Shown: piece after piece, positions 48,316-59,376 of the stretch | How positions within the stretch are numbered: the first letter of the stretch is position 1 | Layout: every line of letters starts with the position of its first letter | Origin: UBA7985 sp038141425 | GTDB taxonomy: Bacteria > Pseudomonadota > Alphaproteobacteria > UBA7985 | Assembly (NCBI GenBank): GCA_038141425.1 | Contig: JAYQIC010000009.1 | Span: 102,068 to 166,067, forward strand | Direction: 5' to 3' | DNA: 64,000 nt | The notes under the pieces: model-generated | What the model saw: the letters and a program-made list of their open reading frames with translations, nothing else | The model's database searches: none | Told to the model about the DNA's origin: nothing | Translations under genes and position numbers: made by a program

Positions 48316-49900
48316 TTGACGGAAAATACGCCAGCTCGGCCCGAACTTCAGGCCTCGCCACTGACCCACAGCGACTACGACTTCCAGGCCCGGCCTGCGG
48401 CTTCGCTGCGCAATCTTGCGCTGGTCGCCTTGCTCGGTGGCTTCATTCCGGACGAGCGCCTGCTCTATCCCAGCAGCGATGATGACCTCAGCGTCGTCGA
48501 TATCGGCGCGGGGCCGGGCTTTGCCGCCAATGCCTTTGCGTTCATGTATCCCGGGGCGCACTTCAGCAGCGTGGATCACAATCCCGAGCTGGCTGCGTCG
48601 GCGGAAACGCTGAAGTCGACCATGGGCAACGAGAACGTCACCGTTCACCACGGCAGTCTCGCTGACTTCAATCAGGCACAGGCCGGCAAGAAGTGGGACG
48701 TGGCCCTGAGCCTGGACACCTACGGCCAGATGGTCCCCGATGACCGTCCGGGGTGTTCGATACCTTTGAGCAGGTCAAGGACGGCGGACTGGTGCTGTTC
48801 ACCTACAACTGTTCGGTGTTCAACACCCAGTACGATCCCTTCCGCGAATTCCTCAAGCTGTTCATCGACACCATGGGGCAGGAGCCGATCGAGCAGACCA
48901 AGAGCGCCATGCACCTGATGGAAGAACTGGTGGGTGAGCAGGCGGGTTATTTCTCGCAGAACCTGATTGCCGACCGCTTCCGCCGCTCCGCGCGTGCGGG
49001 CGCACGCAAGGTCTATCAGGAGTTCATGAACATTGATTGGGAACACTACTTTGCCCATGAAATCATGCCGATGTTCCTGCGCCGTGGCTTCAAGCTCTGT
49101 GGCGATGCCGCCCACCTGAACAACGCCAAGGCTCAGGCCTTGCCGGTTTCCATGGTTGAGCGCCTGAACCGCTATCCCAACCGGATCATCAGTGAGACCC
49201 TCTACGACTTTTCAGTCAACAGAAGCCATCGTTCGGACCTCTATATCAAGAACGCCGAAAAGGTGCCGCACTCCGAAATCATCGACTTCTGGGCCGATGC
49301 CCGTCTGGTACTGCGGGTCAAGCACGACCAGTTGGAGATGAACCGGACCTTCCGGCTGAACGAAGACCTGCGGCTAAACCCGGCAAAGTTCGGGCCGGTG
49401 TTCAGCGCGCTGGCCTCAGGCCCGGAAAAATTTGGCCAGCTGCGGCGTTTCTTCCCCGATGGCCCGGAGGGCGATACGGAGATGATGGACATTATCCGGA
49501 TCGGTCACGCTCTGGGATATCTCAATCTCTACTATGGCGAGGATCTGTTCGAGGACCACGATCAGTCGGTGCTCGACTTCGATGCCGGACTGACCGCGTG
49601 GATCCGCGAGACCAAAGCGCCCGCCTACCACCTGTTCTTGCCGAATGGGGTGAATTCCGCGCCGTTCCACCCGGGCTCTACGCCCTCGCGGTCAGTGCCC
49701 GCGCCGGTGGCGACGACGATCTGGTCAACCGAGCGGCCGAGGTGCTCCGCGACATCATGCGGGTGCAGGCGCAGGCCGGTATCATCGGTGCGGATCACGC
49801 CATCGAAAACGCCGAAGAGATCATCGAAGGCTTCCTCGAGCGCTTCAATCGTGGGCTGCGCCCGGTCCTCGACCGGGGTGGTTATTTCCGGGCCTGGTGA
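48316..49900 (+). CDS. SAM-dependent methyltransferase with regulatory domain (two frameshifts)
   Basis: About 528 residues. The N-terminal class I methyltransferase fold has motif I VVDIGAGPGFAANAFAF, the acidic VDHNPE loop and WDVALSLDTYGQM. After a break near 48745 it continues FEQVKDGGLVLFTYNCSVF. The long second half (GARKVYQEFMNIDWEHYFAHEIMP, RRGFKLCGDAAHLNN) looks like the methyltransferase regulatory domain (PF10119-like). A second break near 49668 precedes LYALAVSARAGGDDDLVNRAAEVL. The target is not known. The start at 48316 is a TTG; the preceding codons lack a good ribosome site. Confidence 0.7.
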
Positions 49901-49963
49901 GCGCCGGCGGCCCTTGATCCGCTGGCGGCTTCAGGGGCACACAAACCGCGCCAGCCCGGGTGA

Positions 49964-51757
49964 TCAGAAGTTGGCGGCCTGCGCAACCGCGAAGGTGTCT
50001 TCGCTCTGGCGCAGCCGTCTGCACAGCTCGGCCACGCGTGAGAGTTCGTGGCGGTAGAAATACCCGGCCGACAGCACCTTACCCTCAACATAGTCTGCGC
50101 TGAGCGCGGGGTTGGATTTGGCCGCCGCCACCATCTTTGCATGCATCCACGCCATAACCAGCAAGCCGAAGGCGTCGAGGTAGAGTGTCGCCTGCGACAG
50201 CCCCTGCCGTGGCCCGCTCTGCTGGAATGCCGCGCCAAGGGCGGTGGTCGCCCCAGCCAGTTCCTGCATCGCGGCTTCCAGTTGCACGGCCAGATCGGTG
50301 GAGAAGCCACCGGCGACCGCCGCCTTCATGTCCGCTTGAACCAGCGCTGAGAAGGCCGCCAGTCCCTTGCCGCCGTCGCGCATGACCTTACGACCCAGCA
50401 GGTCGAGGCCCTGAATACCGTTGGTGCCTTCGTGGATCGGATTGAGGCGGTTATCGCGATAGATCTGTTCAACCTGGAAAATCGCGGGTGTAGCCGTAGC
50501 CGCCGTGGATCTGGATCGCCTCGTGATTGGCGCGCAGGGTCGCGTCGCTGATCCAGCCTTTGACCACGGGGGTGAGCAGGTCGAGGATCTGGTGCGCCTG
50601 CGCCCGTTTTTCGGGGTCGGCGTCGTATTTCTCCACGTCCACTAGACGGGCAGCGTAGAAGCACAGCGCCAGCGCAGGCTCGCACAGCGACTTCTGCACC
50701 ATCAGCATGCGCCGCACGTCGGCGTGCTCGATGATCATCACCGGTTTGGAGGTGGGGTCGCGCTCGTCAGCGTGGCGGCCCTGCGGCCGTTCCCTGGCAT
50801 AGCGCAGGCTTTCGGCATAGCCCGCCAGCCCCAGACAGGCCGAGCTGAGTCCGACACCAATCCGCGCTTCGTTCATCATGTGGAACATGTAGGCCAGCCC
50901 CTGGCCCGCTTCGCCGATCAGTTCCCCTTCACAGCTGTCGTCCTCGCCAAACGCAAGAATGGTGTTGGTGGTGCCGCGGTAGCCCATTTTGTGGTTCAGG
51001 CTGACCAGCCGCACGTCGTTGGAGGCGCCGACTTGCCCGGCGGCATCGGTGCGCCGCTTGGGCACGATGAAGATCGAAATGCCTTTGGTGCCTGCCGGTG
51101 CGCCTCGATCCGGGCAAGAACGAGGTGGACAATGTTGTCACTCAGTTCGTGATCGCCCGCAGAAATCCACATCTTCTGACCGCGCAGCTTGTAGCGCCCG
51201 GGCTGATCCGGGATCGGGGTCGCCGTGGTGCGGATATCGGCGAGTCCCGAGCCTGCGTGCGGCTCCGACAGGCACATGGTGCCGAAGAAGCGGCCCTCGA
51301 GCATGGACGGCAGCCAACGCGCCTTCTGTTCGGATGAAGCATGGGCTTTGATCAGGTTGGCAGCGCCGATGGTCAGGAAGGGGTAGCCGGAAGTCGCGAT
51401 GTTGGTGGCCTGAAAAAGGCTGAAGCCCCCTGCGCCACCGCCCAGGGTAGGGCGAGGCCCCCGTCTTCCTCATCGTGGTGCGCAGCGAAAACCAGCCTCG
51501 CGATACGCATCCATGGCTTCGGCCACTTCGGGGATCAGCTCGACCACGCCATTGACCACGCGGGGTTCATTCAAATCGCCCTTGCGGTTGTGCGGGGCGA
51601 AATAGTCGTCCGCGATCTTGCGGGCCGTTTCCAGCACGGCCTCGTAGGTTTCCCGGTTGTGCGATTCAAAGCGCGGAAGGGCAGAGAGGTCTTCCACGCC
51701 CACAACGTCAAAGAGGGCGAAGGCGACTTCACGCGCCATGATGTCGGTGATCTGCAC
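49964..51757 (-). CDS. DmdC-type acyl-CoA dehydrogenase with N- and C-terminal extension domains (several frameshifts)
   Basis: About 598 residues in five pieces (joins near 51475, 51090, 50478 and 50385). The N-terminal AcylCoA_DH_N-like part reads MAREVAFALFDVVGVEDL. Catalytic domains show MCLSEPHAGSGLADIRTTA, GQKMWISAGDHEL, KMGYRGTTNTILAFGED and QIHGGYGYTRDFPG. The C-terminal domain (LAVQLEAAMQELAGATTALG) is the PF12806-like end. The family includes 3-methylmercaptopropionyl-CoA dehydrogenase and other long-chain acyl-CoA dehydrogenases. Start GTG 51757 is supported by AAGGA 8 bases upstream. Confidence 0.83.
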
Positions 51758-52051
51758 GGTCGGGGTCCTTGTTCTGTCCTCGGGCCTGCGCGAACGGCGC
51801 GCAGGAGCGGACTTTAGCGGGCAAGGGAAGGGTGCAACGGAAAACCAGTGGCCCGTAATCTTTGCCGCAGACCCGATTATGGTGAGCACCTGCAGCACAG
51901 AAGACACGCATGAAACGAATTGACTAAATGGTATTCAATTTTATGTGGTGATTATGGATTCTGTCCGATAGTTGCACTGACCCACCTGCGCCTGATCGGC
52001 AGACCGCCGGACGGCACAGGTTTCATACTTTATCAAATTGAGGAAATTTGT

Positions 52052-52603
52052 ATGGCGAAGAAAGCACTCCGTCTTGGTTTTGCAGCCTTGGGAATTGTGC
52101 TGTCGGCCGGCATCGCCGCCGCCCATCCAAGCCCTTCAGCGCCCATGCCGATTGTCTATGCCAAGAGCCCGGTGGTCGTTGCGGCACCTGTTGTCAGCGG
52201 CCATGCCCATGCTCACAGCCACGGGTTCGGGCGGGTTCATGTCCACGCCCACGCCCCGGCGCACCATCCGGTCGCAGCGCCTGTGACCGCGCGGCCCTAC
52301 GACTGTGTCTGCGCACGCAGCGCGTCCGGCGCCAAGGTACCGGTCTACCTGACCGCCAGCCGCTGGCACGGTCCGGCCAAGGCTTATGTTGCCAGCGGCA
52401 AGCGACTGGTCGACGTAACCGGCTATCACCAGGGTCACTGGCGGGTCGGTTACTACCCCAAGGGCGAAGACGGCATTCAGTACGGCTGGGTCCGCGAGAG
52501 CGATCTGGTGTGTAAGGAATACGGAAGCGGCGCTCCGGCTGTCACCATTCCGGTGCACGTGCACGAACCTGAGCCGGTCGAAGCCCGGCTCTACGTGAAG
52601 TAA
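52052..52603 (+). CDS. secreted His-rich protein, SH3-like C-terminus
   Basis: A 183-residue protein with a signal peptide (LRLGFAALGIVLSAGIAAAH) and a histidine-rich region (GHAHAHSHGFGRVHVHAHAPAHH) that could bind Zn, Ni or Co. A compact domain with WHGPAKAYVASGKRLVDVTGYHQGHWRVGYY and YGWVRESDLVC follows, which looks like a bacterial SH3 fold. A GAGGAA site lies 7 bases before the ATG. Function unknown; metal storage or cell-wall binding are possible. The next gene is metK, with 241 bases between. Confidence 0.65.
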   Translation: MAKKALRLGFAALGIVLSAGIAAAHPSPSAPMPIVYAKSPVVVAAPVVSGHAHAHSHGFGRVHVHAHAPAHHPVAAPVTARPYDCVCARSASGAKVPVYLTASRWHGPAKAYVASGKRLVDVTGYHQGHWRVGYYPKGEDGIQYGWVRESDLVCKEYGSGAPAVTIPVHVHEPEPVEARLYVK

Positions 52604-52636
52604 ACTAGCGGGGCAGTTCCTGTCCCTGCCGTGATC

Positions 52637-52767
52637 ACAGGGGTCTGGTTCCGGTGTGTTTGCACTGTGGCGAGGCCCCTGTCTGTTTCCGCGGATGATG
52701 GCCCGCTTCCGTCCTGCCCCTATACGGGCAGGAAGGCGGGCTTTCGTGCGGAAGTTTTCCCCCGCAC
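52637..52767 (+). promoter_or_regulatory. structured leader of metK with three hairpins
   Basis: Three hairpins occur in the gap before metK: ACAGGGG/CCCCTGT (52637-52682), GCCCGC ... CCTGCCC-CTATAC-GGGCAGG ... GCGGGC (52701-52741) and GTGCGG/CCGCAC (52746-52767). The second may end the upstream transcript; together they could be a riboswitch-like leader. SAM-sensing riboswitches are known before metK in some Alphaproteobacteria, but this one could not be assigned to a class. Confidence 0.4.
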
Positions 52768-52844
52768 CTAAGTGTTGAAAACTCCGGTTCTGCGTGGTGT
52801 AACCAGTGGGTTTGCTGGTGCCGTTCCTTGGGGAAAATTTGTGT

Positions 52845-54002
52845 ATGTCGTCCTACGTTTTTACTTCGGAGTCCGTGTCCGAGGGTCATCCTGACAAGGT
52901 CTGTGATCAGATTTCTGATGCGGTGGTCGACCTGTTCCTCTCCCGCAATCCCGAAGCCCGGGTCGGGGTAGAGACCCTGACCACCACCAACCGGGTCGTG
53001 CTCGCCGGGAAGTGCGCGGCGATGTCAGCGGCGATGAGATGATCGCAGCAGCCCGTGACGTGATCCGCCGGATCGGGTACGAGCAGGACGGCTTCCACTG
53101 GCAGAACGCAGCCATAGATTGCTACGTCCACGGCCAGTCAGCGGATATCGCGCAGGGTGTGGACGAGGGCGAAGGCCTGTTCACCGAAGAAGGCGCAGGC
53201 GACCAGGGCATCATGTTCGGCTACGCCTGCACCGAGACCCCGGCGCTGATGCCGGCACCGATCCAGTCCGCTCACGAAATTCTCCAGCGCGTGGCGGCGC
53301 TGCTAACGGGCGGCGAAGACCGCCTCGGCCCCGACGCCAAATCGCAGGTCACGCTAGTCTATGAAAACGGCGTGCCGGTGGCGACGACCAACGTGGTGGT
53401 CTCGACCCAGCACAGCGCGTTAGCGACGCAGGATCAGGTGCGGGACATCGTCCGTGGCGTGGTATCCGACGTGCTGCCCGAAGGCTGGATGCCGGGTGAA
53501 GACAGCTTTTACTGCAACCCGACCGGACAGTTCATCATCGGCGGCCCCGATGGCGATGCCGGCCTGACCGGGCGCAAGATCATCGTCGATACCTATGGCG
53601 GCGCGGCGCCCCATGGCGGTGGAGCCTTCTCCGGCAAGGACCCGACCAAGGTCGACCGCTCGGCGGCCTACGCCGCGCGCTATCTGGCCAAGAACGTGGT
53701 CGCGGCCGGGCTGGCCGAACGCTGCACGATCCAGCTGTCCTACGCCATCGGCGTGGCCCAGCCGCTGTCGATCTTCGTCAACACCGACGGGACCGGCACG
53801 GTCGACGACGCTCGCATCGGTGAGGTGGTCGGCCGGGTCATGGATCTGCGTCCCAAGGGCATCCGCACCCACCTCGGCCTGAACCGACCGATCTACGAGC
53901 GCACAGCCGCCTACGGTCACTTCGGCCGCACCCCGATGACGCCGGGGTTTCTCGTGGGAGCGCACCGACCTGATCGACGCTATCAAGGCCGAGCTGTCCT
54001 GA
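52845..54002 (+). CDS. metK: S-adenosylmethionine synthetase (frameshifted)
   Basis: About 385 residues, making SAM from methionine and ATP. It begins SSYVFTSESVSEGHPDKVCDQISDAVVD, and a base is missing near 53008 so that GEVRGDVSGDEM becomes out of frame. Then come EGAGDQGIMFGYACTETPALMP, GGPDGDAGLTGRKIIVDTYGG (ATP/phosphate site) and GGGAFSGKDPTKVDRSAAYAAR. The end needs two small shifts near 53935-53950 to read DDAG and SWERTDLIDAIKAELS. The stop at 54000-54002 shares bases with the ATG of the next gene. The gene is essential, so these breaks are treated as errors. Confidence 0.93.
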
Positions 54003-55016
54003 TGCAAGACCGCGGAAAGCCGGAAACGGCGCGCTATGACGTGACGTCGATGGGCAATGCCATCGTCGACGTGCTGTGGCAGGCGCCGGAAAGCGCCATT
54101 GCCGACTACAGCCTCAACCGGGGCAGCATGACCCTGATCGACGAAGACCGGGCTGAGTTACTGACCAGCGTTATGGGTGAGGACCGCTTGATGGAATCCG
54201 GCGGTTCGGCGGGCAACACCGCCGTCGGCATCGCGGCGCTGGGCGGTCGGTCGGCCTACGTCGGCAAGGTCAAGGACGATGAGCTTGGCCGCGCGTTCCG
54301 GTCCAGCCTGACCGAGACCGGCACGCTCTACGAAACGCCTTTCAGCACCGAAGGCCCGGCGACAGCGCGTTGTCTGATCTTTGTGACCCCCGATGGTCAG
54401 CGGACCATGAACACCTTTCTTGGGGCCAGCACCCGTCTGGCGCCGCAAGACATCGATGCGGATGTGATCGGTGGCTCGGCCGTGACCTATATGGAGGGGT
54501 ATCTCTGGGACCAGCCCGAGGCCAAGGATGCCTTCGCGTCGCCGCTGAGGTTGCCCATGCTCAGGGCGCCTGACGTCGCTGTCACTCTCCGACCCCTTCT
54601 GCGTTGATCGCTGGCGCGACGAGTTCGTCGAGATGATCGACGCCGGCATGATCGATATCGTCTTCGCCAACCAGGATGAGCTCAAGAGCCTTTATCAGAC
54701 CGACGACCTCGCGCAGGCTCGGGCGCAGGGGCTGGCTGCCAACCTGAAGCTGATTGCACTGACCAAGGGCTACGAGGGCTCGGAACTGCTGGTGCCGGGG
54801 CAGGGCGCCGCTGACATTCCCGTCGTGGAAGTGGTCAAGCGGGTCGATACCACCGGGGCCGGGGATCTGTACGCCGCCGGTTTCCTCCATGGGTTCACGC
54901 AGGGGCAGGCACTGGAAACCTGCGGCCTGTGGGGCGCGCGCGCGGCGGCGGCGGTGATCCAGCGGGTGGGCGCACGCCTGACTGCCGCTGAACTGAAGGC
55001 CGTCACGGCCGCATAA
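54002..55016 (+). CDS. PfkB-family adenosine kinase-like protein (frameshifted)
   Basis: About 338 residues. It starts MQDRGKPETARYDVTSMGNAIVDVL, shows GGSAGNTAVGIAALGGRSAYVGKV and ATARCLIFVTPDGQRTMNTFLG, breaks near 54575, then continues FANQDELKSLYQ and the catalytic KRVDTTGAGDLYAAGFLHGF with its DTTGAGD base motif. The start overlaps the metK stop (ATGA). PfkB kinases next to SAM-cycle genes are usually adenosine kinases, which recycle adenosine from S-adenosylhomocysteine. The coupling with metK supports that reading, although ribokinase-like activity cannot be excluded. Confidence 0.82.
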
Positions 55017-55207
55017 GATTGTCTAAAAATCTCCGTTTTTTCTACTCTTTTTGGCTTGTCGTGGTATAACAGGCCGCTCGCATAAGGCTGCGACCATGGG
55101 TCGGAAACAGCCTGTGCATCTGGGGCGAGGGGTGCGGTCCGGTCAGATTTCAGCCGGAAATCCAGCGTCTCCGCCCGTACTTAGCGGAGTGTTACACGCC
55201 TGGCTCA
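55017..55207. other. intergenic region upstream of the VWA gene
   Basis: No gene or clear terminator is seen. TTGTCTAAAAATCTCCGTTTTTTC follows the kinase stop and could reflect a weak stop region. The sequence contains TTGGCTTGTCGTGGTATAAC, a reasonable promoter-like stretch with TATAAC near 55063-55068. Confidence 0.35.
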
Positions 55208-57939
55208 ATCATCGCTCGACTGTCCCGGATCGGGACGGCAGGCGCCTTGGTGCTCATGTCTGTGTTTGCTGGTGGCAGTGCGGGGGCAGGGAACCTCCGG
55301 GCTCAGCGACGATGTTCCGGTCGCCCTGATCCTCGATGCCTCCCGCTCCATGCTGGGCGAGGTCGAAGGCCGCCGCCGCATGGACGTGGCCCGTGATGCC
55401 ATGCTGCAGATTGCGCCCGGCCCGCTGACCCAACGCCGCGCCTCGCTGGTTACCTTTGGCAACGACCGGGTCAACGAGTGCGATAACATTCCGATCATCC
55501 ACAGCTTTGGCAGCGGTGATGTCCGCGGCACGCTCGACGCCATTCAGGCGCTGGAGCCTGCCGAACAGGGTGAGGGGGAGCAGTCGCTGTTCGGCTCCCC
55601 GCTTTACCGTGCGCTCGAAGTGGCGATGGACACCCTGCCGCCTGAGGCTGAAGAGGCGTCAATCGTCATGGTCACCGACGGTATCGACGCTTGTGACCGC
55701 AATATCTGTGAGCTCGTGCCGACGCTGCAGGACCGCGGCATTACTGTGGACATCTTCGCCATCGACGTTGATCCCGCCCTGCTGGGGCAGCTCGCCTGCG
55801 TGCCGGCGGGAACCGGCGGTGCGCTGTTACTGCCTCTCTGACAATCTGACCTCCATCAGCTCCTACGTCAGCCTGCTGTCCCGCGCGGCACAGGGGGAAA
55901 GCGTCGACCTGCAACCCTATATCGACGATGCCGAGCGCCTGCGCGCCGAGCTCGACGCCATGCGCGAGGAGCGCGACGCGCTGGAACGCCTGCGCCAGTC
56001 GCTCGACGCCGACTTGCTGCGGGTGTTCGGAGAGCTGGATGAAGCCCGCATCCGGTGCGCAGCCTCGAAGCCGTGCTCGCCAACACCGAAGAGCAGCAGG
56101 GCGCGCAAGTCAGCGGTCTCGAAGCGCAGATTGCCGATGCGCAAGCTACGATTGCCGCGCTTCAGGACCGCATCCTGGCGCTCGATGCCGCTGTCATCCG
56201 CTGTGAGCAGGAAAAGGCAGCGCTGGAGCAGCAGCTGACCGTGGCGCTGCAGCGGATCACCGAGCTGGAAGCAGCAGAACCCATTGAAATTATTCGGGAA
56301 GTGACGGTTCTACAAGTCGAGCCAGACCCACTGGTCGTCGCCGATCTGGAGACGGCCAAGCGGGCGCTGGAAGCGCTGGGCTGTCCTTTCGATACGCTCG
56401 AAGCCTGCGAGCCGACCGACCGGAACCGTGAAGCCGCCCTGTTGGCAGAAATCGAAGCGCTGCGCGATGACGCACGCGATCGGCAAAGCACGCTGGCGGT
56501 GATTGTTGAGGAACGGGACCGCGTTGGCGCCAACTGACGGCAGGCGGAAAAGCGCCTGCAGCGGATGATCGACGGGCTGGCACTGACCGCAACGGCCTAC
56601 GAAACCGCACTGAACAACGACTTTGATTGGCCGGCACAGGTCGCCCGCCACGAAGCGGCCGGCCGGGGCATGGACAGCGTACGCGCCAACCGGTAGCTGA
56701 TGGCGCTGGTTTCCCGCAAGCAACAGGTACAGATCATCGAAGCCGATACCTCTGGGCTGCAGGAGCAGGTCGACAGCCTCACCGCTCAGCGCGATGCGCT
56801 GCAAACGCAGTCAACAGAGACTCAGAATGAGCGCAATGCCTTCCGCGCCAGCCTCGCAGCCGTGTCCGATGAGCGCGATACGGCGCTGAGTGAGCGCGAT
56901 GGCCTCAGCCGGCGGATCGATCAGCTGACCCAGCGCACGGCGCTGTTCATCGACGAGCGCGATGCGGCGGTGCGCCTGTCCGAAGAGCGCCTGTCCGAAG
57001 AGCGCCTGTCCGAAATCCTGCGCCTGACCGAGGTTATGCAAAGCCTGAACGGCGAGCTGGCTCAGACGGTGGCTTCCTTCAATGAGGCAGAGGCCGCGCG
57101 GTCGTCGCTGGAACTGGAGAATCAGGATCTGCGACAGCGCATCGAGACCGATGTCGCCGCAAACGAGGCCCTGAGTGCTGAGGTCGAGGCCCTGCGGGCG
57201 GCTCTGGCCATGGCGCAAGCGGAGCGCGACGAGGCGCGGGCAGATCGCGAGCATTTGCTCGAAGAGCTGTCCCGGCTGGATATCACCGTCGAGACCGTGC
57301 TGGCCAAGAATGTCACCCTGCAGACCCGGATCGATGCAGCGCTGGAGCAAGCCGGGTCTGACCGTGCCCTGGCCGAGCAGGCGCAGGCAGAGCGGACACA
57401 GGTGCTCGAGCAGTGGGATGGTCTGAAGCTGGAACTTGCCGGAGCGCTGGAGCAGCGCGACGGGCTGGTCGATGAGACGACAGCGCTGGGCGCCAGCCTT
57501 GCAGAGCGCGATCGTCAACTCGCAGCCGCGAACCGCACCATCGAGAGCATGGGTGAGGAAAACCGGTCTCTGCTGACCTTTGTCAACGCGTTGGAGGGGG
57601 ATCTGAACGCCCGCGAAGCCGCGCTGCGGGACAGCGAGAGCCAGCTGGAAGAGGGGCAGGCGGCGTTCCTGCGCCTGACCAGCGAGGCCGAGGCCAATCA
57701 GGCGTTCTTCGACCTCGTGGTCGGCCAGTGCACAGCGCTGATGGGCTGGGGGCGGCGAGGAAGCCAACATCGACCGGCAGGCTCTGGCCTACGAGTGCGC
57801 GGCAGCCTTTGAGAGCGCCCGGCGATGGCGGGCCGATCTGACAGAGATGGTAGATTTGCGCGATCGCAGCCTGCAGGCCTGTGAAGCAAGGCAGGCGGCG
57901 CTGGAAGCGCAGTCCTGTCCGCAACCGCTCGACGATTAG
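55208..57939 (+). CDS. VWA-domain protein with long coiled coil (frameshifts and two in-frame stops)
   Basis: Up to about 900 residues. The N-terminus appears to be an export signal (IGTAGALVLMSVFAGGSAGA). The VWA domain follows in another frame: VALILDASRSML with the MIDAS DxSxS, SIVMVTDGIDACDR and GITVDIFAIDVDP. The rest is a very long coiled coil of Glu/Arg/Leu-rich heptads (RLSEERLSEERLSEILRLTEV, EQLTVALQRITELE). Breaks lie near 55290, 55825, 56050 and 57750. TGA at 56535 and TAG at 56694 lie in the same frame, with coding text on both sides. The start codon is not resolved. Function unknown; a surface or periplasmic scaffold is plausible. Confidence 0.6.
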
Positions 57940-58267
57940 GTCCGGAAAAGAGGGCGAGGGCGGTTAAGCGGCGGGATAGGCAAGTCTAACCGGCCCTCGC
58001 GAGTTGCGGCTTGTAAGCGCTGGTCCAAGGCCCGACGCGAGGATCGCAGGCACAGAGGACTGTGGTCCCGTCCGGCCCCATGCCAGCACCAATTCGCTGC
58101 CTGCAAGCCGCGTGCTAAGCCTTTAAGCAACTGATTAAACGGGTAATTGGTGGGTAACCTGACCGTCTGGCGGCGACTTATGCGCCACAGCACCCGATCC
58201 GCAATTTTAAAACGCACAGGCCAGCGGCTTATGCGAGGGCAGGTGGCGCCGGGGCAGGCCGGGCTGC
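57940..58267. other. non-coding spacer
   Basis: No gene is recognised between the VWA gene and the leftward globin region. No intrinsic terminator of normal form was seen, and the bases are moderately GC-rich with no strong repeats. Confidence 0.35.
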
Positions 58268-58817
58268 GTCATTCCGGGGCTGGAACGCCGCCAGCCGCCT
58301 CGATTTGAGCCTTGAGCGCCTCGATTTCATCCAGCAGGGCAGCCCGTTCGCTGTCCCAGCCTTCCTGCCGGACGTTGAGGTGGCGCGAGAAGATATTGAG
58401 CGTGGCCTGCGCGAGGTTTGAATCATCGTGCGGCGCGGCTTGAAACAGCAGGACGTCGTCTTCGCCCAGCCGCAGAACCAGCCCGATCTGGCAGGAGGCG
58501 GTCAGGGGATCGCGTGGTGCCCTGCTGCGGGGAAGGTGGCTTCGAACTGGCTTAACACCGGGCCTGGTGGGGGCATGCCGGTGGTGAGGCTGCGGATCGA
58601 TACTGCCGGGACAGCCCATGCTCTGCGAGGATCGGTGTTGCAGGGCCGGGTTGGACCATACCAGCGCGTAGCTCCAGCGCGCAAAGCCCGACCGGCGCCA
58701 TCATCGCATCGAGCAACGCGATCAGTCCGTCGCCGCTGCTTGGCCCATGCGGCGCCGATACCATCACGGTTCAGCTCCTCGTCAGCCGACGGATCGACAA
58801 TCACCGATCGAACCGAC
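58268..58817 (-). CDS. disrupted region downstream of the globin gene, unrecognised
   Basis: Coding-like text can be read on the minus strand in changing frames: VESVRSVIVDPSADEELNRDG, then GLIALLDAMMAPVGLCALELRAGM, then IGLVLRLGEDDVLLFQAAPHDDSNL and the C-terminus GWDSERAALLDEIEALKAQIEAAGG. The first piece also fits as the normal C-terminal end of the globin, so the gene boundary is unclear. The last piece is a short coiled coil. No family was recognised. Confidence 0.35.
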
Positions 58818-59147
58818 TCAACCGCCATCCAGCAGCACGCCCTTGTCGTCCGCGTTGAGGCCATGGGCGTCGAGGGTCTGATCGAGGATCGTACCCAGCT
58901 CATCAAAGTGTGCCTCTCCGATCCGAAGATGGCGGTGCGCCCGCCGCAGGGCTTCGACGTCGAGGTCGTAGGGCCCGCCCATCACGGCGCCGACAGTCTG
59001 GATCTGATGCTCGATCAGACCTTCCATATTGACCCCGTGAAAGTAGGGGGCGAGAGCAGTCGAAACCAGCACCCGATCGTAGAAGTCACGAACGGTTCGG
59101 GCGACGAAGCTATAGCCACCATATCGGTCCCAGATAGTCTCTGACAT
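58818..59147 (-). CDS. group I truncated hemoglobin
   Basis: A 109-residue globin beginning SETIWDRYGGYSFVARTVRDFYDRV (group I start IYDxxGG...). LAPYFHGVNMEGLIEHQIQTVGAVMGGP holds the F of the CD1-like region and the conserved HQ pair. The proximal histidine lies in the AHRHLRIGEAHFDEL stretch. Such proteins bind oxygen or nitric oxide and often detoxify NO. The reading ends abruptly with DKGVLLDGG; a frame shift there would continue into VESVRSVIVDP, a better globin end. It is divergent from the phosphomannomutase gene. Confidence 0.8.
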   Translation of the reverse strand: MSETIWDRYGGYSFVARTVRDFYDRVLVSTALAPYFHGVNMEGLIEHQIQTVGAVMGGPYDLDVEALRRAHRHLRIGEAHFDELGTILDQTLDAHGLNADDKGVLLDGG

Positions 59148-59297
59148 GGGTTCTCATCCTGTCCGCGTCGGTTACACTGGCGAGGCTTGCACAATTGACG
59201 CCAGTCCGTCTTAGGGCGTTTGGGGCCGTCCCGAGTGTCGAAAGTGAAGAGTTGCAGGGCTTTACGACCTGTAGGTGATAGGCCCTTTGGGGCGCCG

Positions 59298-59360
59298 ATC
59301 TAGGGGAATTACCTAGATTTTCCAATTTGACGAAAATCCGTCATATAGACGGTCAAATTG
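59298..59360. promoter_or_regulatory. nested inverted repeats upstream of the phosphomannomutase gene
   Basis: ATCTAGG-GGAATTA-CCTAGAT (59298-59318) is followed by CAATTTGA (59323-59330) paired with TCAAATTG (59353-59360), which encloses CCGTC-ATATA-GACGG (59338-59352). The elements lie 17-79 bases before the TTG start and toward the divergent globin promoter, so they are candidate operators or transcript hairpins. Confidence 0.5.
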
Positions 59361-59376
59361 ACGAAAGGCAGGGACT

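Noticed and set aside
52604..52844. Assignment of the metK leader to a named SAM riboswitch class
   Set aside because: Hairpins are present, but I could not match a class consensus with confidence; left as a candidate.
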